This document shows, piece after piece, positions 8,434 through 13,866 of a stretch of 22,992 nt of DNA (the stretch's first letter is position 1; each line of letters begins with the position of its first letter). The notes beneath the pieces were generated by a model. The model was given only the letters and a program-made list of their open reading frames with translations. It was not told the DNA's origin and made no database searches. Both the position numbers and the translations under genes were made by a program. This DNA comes from Phocaeicola_A sp964514145 (GTDB lineage: Bacteria; Bacteroidota; Bacteroidia; Bacteroidales; Bacteroidaceae), in NCBI GenBank assembly GCA_964514145.1, contig CAZEPM010000021.1, forward strand, positions 1 to 22,992, given 5' to 3'.

Positions 8434-9693
8434 TCAATTTTCTTCAAATTCGGCCCGCAAGATTCTCAACACATCGTCCACCGTGTTTTCCTCGAGATCG
8501 GCCTTTTCAATCAGCATCTCGCGCGGGGCGTTGAGCACGCCTTTGGCCGTGTCGATGCCGATGTTCTTGATGGCGTTGATGACCCACTCGTCGATTTCGT
8601 CTCTGAATTCATCCAGATAGATATCTTCTTCCTCAACTATGTCGTCGAGCTCACGGTAAACGTCGATAGTGTAACCCGTCAGCATACTGGCGAGTTTGAT
8701 GTTCATACCCCCTTTTCCGATGGCCAGCGAGACTTCGCCGGGCTTGAGGAACACTTCGGCACGCCGATTGGCTTCGTCGAGACGGATCGACGAGACAGTG
8801 GCGGGACTCAACGAGCGCTGGATAAAGAGCGACACGTTCGAGGTGAAGTTTATCACGTCGATGTTTTCGTTGCGCAGCTCACGCACAATGCCATGAATGC
8901 GCGAGCCTTTCACTCCCACACAGGCTCCTACGGGGTCGATGCGATCGTCATACGACTCAACGGCAATCTTCGCCCGTTCGCCCGGGATGCGGGCGATGCG
9001 TTTGATGGTAATCAGTCCGTCGTTAATCTCAGGCACTTCCAGTTCAAACAGCCGTTGCAGGAACATCGGCGAGGTGCGGCTCAGAATGATGCGCGGATTG
9101 TTGTTCGCATTGTCCACACGGGCAACCACGCCACGCACCATCTCGCCCTTGCGGTAGAAGTCACTCGGAATCTGCTCGCTCTTGGGCAAGAGCAACTCGT
9201 TGCCGTCGTCATCGACCAACAGCATTTCTTTTTTCCAAATCTGATACACCTCCGCCGTCACGATCTGTCCCACGCGGTCAATGTATTTGTTATACAGATT
9301 ATCCTTTTCCAACTCCAAAATCTTCGAAGCCAGCGTCTGCCGCAGATTCAGAATGGCACGCCGGCCGAAGCTGGCGAAGTTCACCTCATCGGCCACTTCC
9401 TCGCCCACTTCATACGAAGCGTCGATGACGCGGGCATCCGACAACGTGATTTGCGTATTCGGATTCGTCAGGCTATCGTCGGCCACCACCTCGCGGTTGC
9501 GCCAGATTTCGAGATCGCCCTGATCGGGGTTGACTATGACGTTATAATTTGCGTCCGTTCCAAACATCTTGGCAATTACGCTGCGGAAACTTTCCTCAAG
9601 CACGCCGACCATCGTGGCACGGTCTATATTCTTCAACTCCTTAAATTCCGAAAAGGTATCAATCAGACTGATTGTCTCGTTTTTCTTTGCCAT
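8434..9693 (-). CDS. nusA: Transcription termination/antitermination factor NusA
   Basis: RNA polymerase-binding factor that modulates pausing, intrinsic termination and antitermination. The 419-residue protein has the N-terminal polymerase-binding domain (about 1-130), an S1 domain (about 135-205), KH1 with DPVGACVGVKGSRI (253-266) and KH2 with LAIGKGGMNIKLA (323-335), then a short acidic C-terminal region ending AEFEEN. The two extra acidic repeats of E. coli NusA are absent, as is usual outside proteobacteria. It starts six bases after the rimP stop. Because NusA acts on terminators, the terminator-like hairpin in the leader of this operon is a plausible feedback site (inference). Confidence 0.97.
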   Translation of the reverse strand: MAKKNETISLIDTFSEFKELKNIDRATMVGVLEESFRSVIAKMFGTDANYNVIVNPDQGDLEIWRNREVVADDSLTNPNTQITLSDARVIDASYEVGEEVADEVNFASFGRRAILNLRQTLASKILELEKDNLYNKYIDRVGQIVTAEVYQIWKKEMLLVDDDGNELLLPKSEQIPSDFYRKGEMVRGVVARVDNANNNPRIILSRTSPMFLQRLFELEVPEINDGLITIKRIARIPGERAKIAVESYDDRIDPVGACVGVKGSRIHGIVRELRNENIDVINFTSNVSLFIQRSLSPATVSSIRLDEANRRAEVFLKPGEVSLAIGKGGMNIKLASMLTGYTIDVYRELDDIVEEEDIYLDEFRDEIDEWVINAIKNIGIDTAKGVLNAPREMLIEKADLEENTVDDVLRILRAEFEEN

Positions 9694-9699
9694 GTCCGT

Positions 9700-10167
9700 T
9701 TATTTAAAACTGATTAAATATTTCGTATATTTGATGTCATCATAAGCAAATGTACGGTCTTCGTCCACCAGCTTGGCACGCTTCGCGCCTTCGGGTTTCA
9801 CCTTCTTGCGAATGCTCACCGTAAAGCTGTCTGCATCCACCGCCTGCAACACACCCCGGAATTTCTCCCCGGCGAGTGTCATCACCTCGACTTCCTTGCC
9901 AAGATGGTTGACATATTGCTGGCGGACCTTGAACGGCTGACCGATGCCGGCCGAGCCCACCTCCAACTCAAAATCTTCTTCTTCGCGATTCAGCTTCGAT
10001 TCAATGTAACGACTCAGCTCCACGCAATCTTCGATCCACACGCCTTCGGCATGATCAATTTCCACCACAATGCGGTTGTCCGCACTGACACTGACGTCGA
10101 CAAGGAAATAATCTGTTCCCTCAAGCCACTCCTCTACGATGTTTCTGACAACATTTTTATCTATCAT
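9700..10167 (-). CDS. rimP: Ribosome maturation factor RimP
   Basis: Assembly factor that helps mature the 30S ribosomal subunit. The 155-residue protein has the normal length, an N-terminal alpha/beta domain with the family landmark DFELEVGSAGIGQPFK (the counterpart of the EVSSPGLxRPL motif), and a C-terminal SH3-like barrel domain (from about residue 90, GKEVEVMTLAGEKFRGVL). It is the first gene of the rimP-nusA-infB operon and is preceded by a well-matched promoter and a leader hairpin. Start MIDKNVVRNIVEEW at 10167. Confidence 0.93.
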   Translation of the reverse strand: MIDKNVVRNIVEEWLEGTDYFLVDVSVSADNRIVVEIDHAEGVWIEDCVELSRYIESKLNREEEDFELEVGSAGIGQPFKVRQQYVNHLGKEVEVMTLAGEKFRGVLQAVDADSFTVSIRKKVKPEGAKRAKLVDEDRTFAYDDIKYTKYLISFK

Positions 10168-10189
10168 TCATTTGCTTTATTTGGTAAAT

Positions 10190-10213
10190 AAAAAAGGGAC
10201 TTTCCAAAGCCCC
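10190..10213 (-). terminator. Terminator-like hairpin in the rimP leader (candidate attenuator)
   Basis: On the minus strand GGGGCTTT (10213-10206) pairs with AAAGTCCC (10203-10196), with one G-U pair and a very short loop, followed directly by six T (10195-10190). This is the full form of an intrinsic terminator, yet it lies downstream of the rimP promoter and 22 bases before the rimP ATG, so it would cut the operon's own transcript. Premature terminators ahead of rimP are known in gammaproteobacteria (the rimP leader); equivalence here is inference. Confidence 0.6.
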
Positions 10214-10233
10214 TTCACTTATTTCATCGGTCG

Positions 10234-10265
10234 CAAAGATACAATAAATAAAGAGCGGAACCAAA
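10234..10265 (-). promoter_or_regulatory. Promoter of the rimP-nusA-infB-cvpA-suf operon
   Basis: On the minus strand TTTG (10265-10262), exactly 20 bp, then TATCTTTG (10241-10234): a full match to the Bacteroidetes primary-sigma consensus TTTG/TAnnTTTG. Transcription would begin near 10228, giving a leader of about 60 nt that contains the terminator-like hairpin. Confidence 0.7.
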
Positions 10266-10298
10266 TTTTTAAGAAAAAATATGCATTTTTAATCGGAA

Positions 10299-10330
10299 AT
10301 CGTGCGCACGGAAGAGTCCGCACGCACGAT
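10299..10330 (-). terminator. Hairpin after the smalltalk gene, probable terminator
   Basis: ATCGTGCG (10299-10306) and CGCACGAT (10323-10330) form an 8-bp stem; across a CA/CA internal loop, CGGA (10309-10312) pairs with TCCG (10317-10320) around an AGAG loop. It begins 29 bases after the smalltalk stop. The T-run after it is poor (TTTCCGATT), so termination is likely but not certain. It separates the accessory module from the rimP promoter. Confidence 0.5.
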
Positions 10331-10359
10331 CATCCTGTCCATCTCTCTCTATGTGCGCC

Positions 10360-10479
10360 CTACAGCAAACCCGCGTATTGCATGCACGAGCTGATGCCCA
10401 GTGCGCCCGCAATGGTAGTGGCTACGGCGATAATGACTTTCAGCACCACGCTCCAGATGTTTTTCTTCTTGTCGTTCAT
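10360..10479 (-). CDS. Smalltalk family small membrane peptide
   Basis: A 39-residue peptide, MNDKKKNIWSVVLKVIIAVA at the N-terminus and ISSCMQYAGLL at the end. It has a short lysine-rich start, one hydrophobic helix (about residues 8-29) and an SSC motif at the end of that helix. This matches the Bacteroidales smalltalk protein family, whose members are 30-40 residues and typically lie beside HU-like DNA-binding proteins and often an N-acetylmuramoyl-L-alanine amidase. Here the HU-like gene is directly upstream (131-bp gap), but no amidase is present. The function of the family is not known. The SSC might be read as a lipobox, but the protein would end ten residues beyond the signal-like segment's lengthwise limit of usefulness (seven residues follow the Cys), so a simple membrane anchor is as likely. 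Confidence 0.85.
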   Translation of the reverse strand: MNDKKKNIWSVVLKVIIAVATTIAGALGISSCMQYAGLL

Positions 10480-10541
10480 CGGTTTTTTCGTCGTTTAATG
10501 ATTAACAAATTGTGTGTGTTCAGGTTGGGTCTTGCAGACGA

Positions 10542-10583
10542 CGTGCGCGGCACCGCCCGTTCCGAAGCGGGAATCCGCGCACG
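10542..10583 (-). other. Long GC-rich hairpin between the HU-like gene and smalltalk
   Basis: CGTGCGCGG (10542-10550) and CCGCGCACG (10575-10583) form a perfect 9-bp stem; inside, CCCG (10556-10559) can pair with CGGG (10568-10571). It lies 28 bases after the HU-like stop. No T-tract follows on the minus strand. It could protect the upstream mRNA, be a processing site, or weaken readthrough into smalltalk. Confidence 0.5.
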
Positions 10584-10610
10584 ACCTGTTGCGTCAGCGG
10601 GGTCAGACAA

Positions 10611-11102
10611 TCAGATATTGCCCTCGTTGTCTCCGCCCTCGTCGGGATCGGTCGAACCGCCCGGTTCTTCTTCGCTGCCCGTTTCGCCGGTCAGACGATC
10701 GTAGCGCTTACATTTCGCACCGGTGATCATCGAGCGCGTAGCCACCGTGCCGTCGAGGTTGCGCGTGGAGGCCGGACGAAACCGGATGGTCAGCGAGGCT
10801 TGCGAAGCCGACACCTCGTCCGACGTGCTCACACCGTGACCGCCGGCAAGCATCACCATGCGAAACGAGCCGAGCCCGTCGAGCGTTACAGATTGTGACG
10901 ATTGCAAATGGCGTGCCATCACCGTCACGAGGTTGTCGATGGTGTTCTTCACGTCACCCGTCGAGAGCGACGAATACTCGGCAATCTCCTTGGCAATCTG
11001 GTTCGTACTTACGTTTCCAACACGTACCACTCTGGGATAGAACAACTTCTCCCCGTCTTTGTTGCGGATTGTCGACTGATAAGGTTCATACAATACTGGC
11101 AT
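10611..11102 (-). CDS. HU-like DNA-binding protein with acidic tail
   Basis: Member of the Bacteroidales HU-related family (HU/IHF fold). The start at 11102 (MPVLYEPYQST) is preferred to an ATG nine bases upstream because it matches the family's short N-terminus; this gives 163 residues. The HU core spans about residues 25-130, with helices STNQIAKEIAEYSSLSTGDV and the hallmark TLDGLGSFRM (73-82), followed by beta-arm sequence SLTIRFRPAS. The C-terminal 25 residues are Gly/Glu/Asp-rich and probably disordered, which is common in this subgroup and unlike housekeeping HU. It has its own promoter (11191-11229) with the same architecture as the zinc-ribbon gene's. It probably binds or shapes DNA; a specific target is unknown. 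Confidence 0.88.
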   Translation of the reverse strand: MPVLYEPYQSTIRNKDGEKLFYPRVVRVGNVSTNQIAKEIAEYSSLSTGDVKNTIDNLVTVMARHLQSSQSVTLDGLGSFRMVMLAGGHGVSTSDEVSASQASLTIRFRPASTRNLDGTVATRSMITGAKCKRYDRLTGETGSEEEPGGSTDPDEGGDNEGNI

Positions 11103-11190
11103 AATACACAAAATTTTAAAGTAAATAATTGATTAGTTAAACGTGCGGATGCGTCGCTCGCGGTCACCCTCGGGTTTCACATCCACATCG

Positions 11191-11229
11191 CAAAGATACA
11201 CATTTTGAAAACATCGTGCAAGCAATCCG
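11191..11229 (-). promoter_or_regulatory. Promoter of the HU-like gene
   Basis: On the minus strand CTTG (11222-11219), 20 bp, TATCTTTG (11198-11191). The -7 box is a perfect match and the -33 is three of four. Upstream bases extend the -33 to CGGATTGCTTG (11229-11219), which recurs at 13001-12991 with identical spacing. The leader to the ATG is about 80 nt. Confidence 0.6.
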
Positions 11230-11244
11230 ACCCGAAAGCGTTAA

Positions 11245-11288
11245 GCAGACAGCGAAAAATTCGGACGGAGAGAGTCGGTCAGACCGAA
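11245..11288 (-). terminator. Weak candidate terminator after the DUF4373 gene
   Basis: On the minus strand TTCGG (11288-11284) pairs with CCGAA (11254-11250), running into TTTTT. The stem is only 5 bp with a long loop, so the call is weak. It lies about 40 bases beyond the DUF4373 C-terminal stop. The rest of the 226-bp gap before the HU-like gene holds that gene's promoter and leader. Confidence 0.3.
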
Positions 11289-11328
11289 CAGTGCGCGAAA
11301 GGGAAGACGGACGGCGACATCAAAGACT

Positions 11329-11670
11329 CTATGTCAACGCATTACCCTCCGCCCGACACAGGCTGAGCAGGTAGCGACCCGGCATGCGGATTTTGCCGCC
11401 TGCCCCGTGCAGCTGGTAGATGCCCTTCCACACGGGATGCCCGATCTGCCCGTAGTTGCTCTTGCAGATCAACGCATACTGCTCGGCCGGCGACACGCGG
11501 TAACGCTGAAGGGCTTCGAGCAGTCCGCTGAAATTGCGTTCTACCCCATCGGCCGGCGGACGCAGCCGCGCAAGGTCAGACTCCGTAAACACGTTCCCCC
11601 TGTCGTCATTCCCCGCCGTCTTCCTCAAAGGCGGGGACAAGGGGTGGTTTTCTTTTCTTTGCTTTGCTTT
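11329..11670 (-). pseudogene. Out-of-frame C-terminal part of the DUF4373 gene
   Basis: This frame encodes the C-terminal domain usually attached to DUF4373 proteins: a low-complexity linker (KENHPLSPPLRKTAG), then ESDLARL, ERNFSGLLEALQRY and the landmark ICKSNYGQIGHPVWKGIYQL, ending SLCRAEGNALT and a TAG stop. It has no suitable start of its own (the only ATG inside codes for a Met near the end), so it needs the N-terminal part to be expressed. It lies in the -1 frame relative to that part. Deleting one five-base repeat unit at 11647-11671 joins the two into a 327-residue protein of normal family length. Options are a phase-off allele, a decaying gene, or a sequencing/assembly error in the repeat. 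Confidence 0.75.
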
Positions 11671-12317
11671 GTGTACTTTGGTACGTTTAAATGTGCATTT
11701 TGGGCATTTTGCGTAACGCAAACGGAGGTTTTTGCACAGTTTGGCGTCGCTTCCCCATCGGTTCCGCCGGTCGGTTCCCGCCACACATCGGCCGACTTTC
11801 CGGGAGCGTCATCCGCCGGTTGGGTGTCGGTGCCGGTCATTGTGTCGGCACAAGGCTGTCCGTCTACAGGTTCCTCCGGTTGACCGGACATCACCATGTC
11901 GGCCGGTTCCTCGGCTGCCTCGTCCTCTGCAATCAGGTTGTATTCGGGACAGATCAGCCGGAGATTGCGCCGCCGCTTGGTGCAAAACAAAAACTGTTGC
12001 TGAATCTCGACGGAGGTCAACACACCGTAGTGTTCATAGAGGTGGCTGTCGAACAGTCCCAGCTCGACGGCACAACGGGCAATGTTCCGCACTTCGTCGG
12101 GGGTGGTCTGATAGAGACGGTCGGCCAAGTCGTCGCAACACACGTCGTCGAGTCTCAGATAGTAGCCCTCGCCGGCATAGAGCATCGACAGCAGATGGAT
12201 GAGCACCGTCAACGCGCGATCGCCCTCCTGCTTCATGAGCCGGCGCACCAACCGGTTGTTGACATATTGGGTGCTCAACGGGAAATAGTCCAGTCCCTTA
12301 CTTCGGATTCTTGTCAT
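11625..12317 (-). CDS. DUF4373 (Lin1244/Lin1753-like) protein, truncated by a frameshift
   Basis: The 230-residue frame starts MTRIRSKGLDYFPLSTQYVN and carries the Lin1244/Lin1753 N-terminal domain (DUF4373) over about residues 5-115: GLDYFPL, ALTVLIHLLSMLYAGEGYYL, ADRLYQ and the CTKRRR that ends the domain. The domain resembles winged-helix replication-initiator modules found in phages and mobile elements; its function here is unproven. A Pro/Asp/Glu-rich linker (about 128-200) follows, then a frame change at a CAAAG repeat leads to an early stop (TPCPRL). The missing C-terminal domain is intact in the -1 frame downstream. The gene starts 44 bp after the zinc-ribbon gene, so the two probably form one unit. 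Confidence 0.8.
   Translation of the reverse strand: MTRIRSKGLDYFPLSTQYVNNRLVRRLMKQEGDRALTVLIHLLSMLYAGEGYYLRLDDVCCDDLADRLYQTTPDEVRNIARCAVELGLFDSHLYEHYGVLTSVEIQQQFLFCTKRRRNLRLICPEYNLIAEDEAAEEPADMVMSGQPEEPVDGQPCADTMTGTDTQPADDAPGKSADVWREPTGGTDGEATPNCAKTSVCVTQNAQNAHLNVPKYTKQSKEKKTTPCPRL
11647..11671 (-). repeat. Imperfect CAAAG pentanucleotide repeat at the frameshift
   Basis: Minus strand: three perfect CAAAG units followed by AAAAG and AAAAC, 25 bp in all. A change of one unit alters the reading frame; loss of one unit (-5) links the DUF4373 N- and C-terminal frames without any stop codon between them. This is the form of a short-sequence-repeat switch. Confidence 0.8.
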
Positions 12318-12361
12318 AGGTGTGTGATTTTAAAATTGAAAACCATCGGAAACATCCTCAC

Positions 12362-12718
12362 TCATTCGTCGCAGGCGGCATCCTCGCGCGCATCGGCCAA
12401 CAAACGTTTCTGCCTCATGCTCTCGCGCACGACCTGCTTGGCGTGTAAGATCAGTGCCAATCGCTCGCCACGGTCGGCCACCTGCGTAATCACCGGATAG
12501 GTCACTGCCCCGTCCGAACCCCGTCCGGCACGCTGCTCGTGGCTGATGTCGCGCCGACAGGTCTTGCAATAACAATCCAAACGATGCCCCGACCGGTAAA
12601 ACCCTCCGGATGGCAACCAACGCAAGCAACGTTTGCACTGACGCTGGCCATCGGCCTGTGCCGGACGATCGGAACCGGACACAAAAATTCTCCCAGTGTG
12701 AATCTCTGCTCTTTTCAT
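12362..12718 (-). CDS. Small zinc-ribbon protein of phage/mobile-element type
   Basis: A 118-residue protein with a likely zinc ribbon: CKRC (Cys28, Cys31) and CKTC (Cys51, Cys54) separated by WLPSGGFYRSGHRLDCY, plus an extra Cys49. The pattern CxxC, then Phe-Tyr, then CKxCR resembles the zinc ribbon often attached to phage HNH or endonuclease VII-like proteins, but no HNH catalytic residues follow; the C-terminal half is Arg-rich and helical (LALILHAKQVVRESMRQK). It may bind nucleic acid. It stands 44 bp upstream of the DUF4373 gene and is divergent from the S24 repressor. Function is not recognised beyond the zinc ribbon. The start ATG (12718) is preceded by a (CA)n run. Confidence 0.7.
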   Translation of the reverse strand: MKRAEIHTGRIFVSGSDRPAQADGQRQCKRCLRWLPSGGFYRSGHRLDCYCKTCRRDISHEQRAGRGSDGAVTYPVITQVADRGERLALILHAKQVVRESMRQKRLLADAREDAACDE

Positions 12719-12760
12719 AGTGTGTGTGTCTTTATTTTAGATAACAAAAGGTTTTATCGG

Positions 12761-12838
12761 TTACCTGCCCGCATCCGAAAGCCGGCTGCATGAAACCGCT
12801 AACACCGTGCAGTCCACCTGCTTAACTCCTCTCTCCAT
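12761..12838 (-). CDS. Possible 25-residue leader peptide (low confidence)
   Basis: In the nearly 300-bp gap between the zinc-ribbon and S24 genes, the minus strand has a short ATG frame (MERGVKQVDCTV... ending SRLSDAGR, then TAA). It would lie in the leader of the zinc-ribbon transcript, after two hairpins. It has two Cys, no signal peptide and no known relative that I recognise. It may be chance. The rest of the gap holds the hairpin at 12877-12896, a smaller dyad GGCTG-CA-CAGCC at 12851-12862, and the promoter at 12963-13001. Confidence 0.2.
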   Translation of the reverse strand: MERGVKQVDCTVLAVSCSRLSDAGR

Positions 12839-12876
12839 CTCACCAATCAAGGCTGCACAGCCCCACCCTTTCAGCA

Positions 12877-12896
12877 GCCGGACAAAAAAGTCCGGC
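12877..12896. repeat. Perfect 7-bp inverted repeat, operator or leader hairpin
   Basis: GCCGGAC (12877-12883), six A, GTCCGGC (12890-12896). It lies between the divergent S24 and zinc-ribbon genes, in the expected leader of the latter. No T-tract follows on either strand, so it is either an RNA hairpin or a dyad bound by a dimeric repressor such as the S24 protein. Confidence 0.5.
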
Positions 12897-12962
12897 AAAG
12901 ATGGCGGTTTATTTTGCAAATATGCGTATTTTTGAAAATCGAAAACATCGATTTCACTCCAG

Positions 12963-13001
12963 CAAAGATATATTCAAAATGAAAACAAAACAAGCAAACC
13001 G
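12963..13001 (-). promoter_or_regulatory. Promoter of the zinc-ribbon/DUF4373 unit
   Basis: On the minus strand CGGTTTGCTTG (13001-12991), 20 bp, TATCTTTG (12970-12963). The -7 box is perfect; the -33 core CTTG is three of four. The leader would be about 240 nt. The site ends only 14 bases before the plus-strand S24 start, so a protein bound here could also control the repressor gene. Confidence 0.6.
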
Positions 13002-13015
13002 ATAAGATAATTTTC

Positions 13016-13732
13016 ATGCCTATGGATACGACCTTCGATATCAACGACATACTGAAACGTGCCAAGCGTGTGCGCAATTTCACGACCGACACGGAGCTGG
13101 CTGCCTATCTGGGCGTGTCGCGTCCAACGGTATCTAACTGGATATCACGCAAAACCGTGGATTTTCCGCTCCTGCTTTCGAAGTTCTCCGACGTGGATTA
13201 CAATTGGCTGCTCACAGGCAAAGGCTCGCCCACGCACCGGCCGAACTACTGCGACAGCGAACTGGTGAAGGGCGAAGTGCAGATGCTTTACGATTCGAAA
13301 AGCGTAGAGGCCATGCGCGACCGCAGCGTAACGCTCTACGACATTGCAGCGGCGGCCAACCTGCGCACGCTGCTGACCAACAAAAACCAGTTTGTGGTGG
13401 GGCAAATCCAGATTCCCAGCATTCCGGCCTGCGACGGCGCGGTCTACGTCAGCGGCGACAGCATGTACCCCATCTTAAAATCGGGCGACATCGTGGGATT
13501 CAAGGAGATACACAGCATCACGAGCGTAATCTACGGCGAGATGTACATTGTTTCGTTTGTGCTCGACGACGACGAATACCTCACGGTGAAATACGTCAAC
13601 CGCTCGGAAAAGCCCAATCACCTGAAGCTCGTGAGCTACAACACGCGCCACGAACCGATGGATCTGCCTTTTGAATCGATCAACGCATTGGCCGTCGTGA
13701 AATTTTCAATCCGTAAAAACATGATGATGTAG
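13016..13732 (+). CDS. CI/LexA-like repressor with HTH and S24 peptidase domains
   Basis: The only plus-strand gene, 238 residues. The N-terminal HTH of the phage CI/Bro type spans about residues 10-70 (TDTELAAYLGVSRPTVSNWI, then DYNWLLTGKG). The S24 domain follows (about 105-238), with nucleophile Ser149 in VSGDSMYP, KSGDIV, and general-base Lys192 in LTVKYVN. In relatives the self-cleavage site is Ala-Gly in a segment like LYDIxAxAG; here the aligned segment is LYDIAAAANLRTLL, giving Ala114-Asn115. The catalytic dyad is intact, so cleavage may be slowed or lost. It faces away from the zinc-ribbon gene and likely regulates that promoter, its own, and perhaps the HU-like one (inference). ATGs at residues 1 and 3 are both possible starts. 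Confidence 0.88.
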   Translation: MPMDTTFDINDILKRAKRVRNFTTDTELAAYLGVSRPTVSNWISRKTVDFPLLLSKFSDVDYNWLLTGKGSPTHRPNYCDSELVKGEVQMLYDSKSVEAMRDRSVTLYDIAAAANLRTLLTNKNQFVVGQIQIPSIPACDGAVYVSGDSMYPILKSGDIVGFKEIHSITSVIYGEMYIVSFVLDDDEYLTVKYVNRSEKPNHLKLVSYNTRHEPMDLPFESINALAVVKFSIRKNMMM

Positions 13733-13813
13733 GGTGTGCGCCCATCGGGAAGTGTCCCGGAAAGTCCATAGCAAGCGAAACGCTATCAGCCCTGCGGCTT
13801 ATTTCAAGAAGAG

Positions 13814-13857
13814 AAAAAAGGTGTGTGTCTGCTCCGCAAACGAAGCAGGCACACACC
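13814..13857 (-). terminator. Intrinsic terminator of the SusCD operon
   Basis: On the minus strand GGTGTGTG (13857-13850) pairs with CACACACC (13827-13820) and, past a single mismatch, CTGCT (13848-13844) with AGCAG (13833-13829), around a 10-nt loop; six T follow. It starts nine bases after the esterase stop. This is the clearest terminator in the window. The plus-strand S24 gene ends at 13732 and has only weak small hairpins after it. Confidence 0.85.
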
Positions 13858-13866
13858 GACAAACAG

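Noticed and set aside
11275..11287. TCGGTC-A-GACCGA palindrome as an operator
   Set aside because: It lies between the DUF4373 end and the HU-like promoter, with no second copy at the other promoter; it is too short to support a separate call.
11640..11680. Programmed -1 ribosomal frameshift in the DUF4373 gene
   Set aside because: No proper X XXY YYZ heptamer in the zero frame and no clear downstream pseudoknot; repeat-length change explains the frame better.
12927..12934. TATTTTTG as plus-strand -7 box for the S24 gene
   Set aside because: No TTTG-like element at 19-21 bp upstream, and it lies about 80 bp from the start codon.
12871..13092. 73-codon minus-strand frame across the S24 start
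   Set aside because: It overlaps the S24 coding start and its promoter region, and has no family features.
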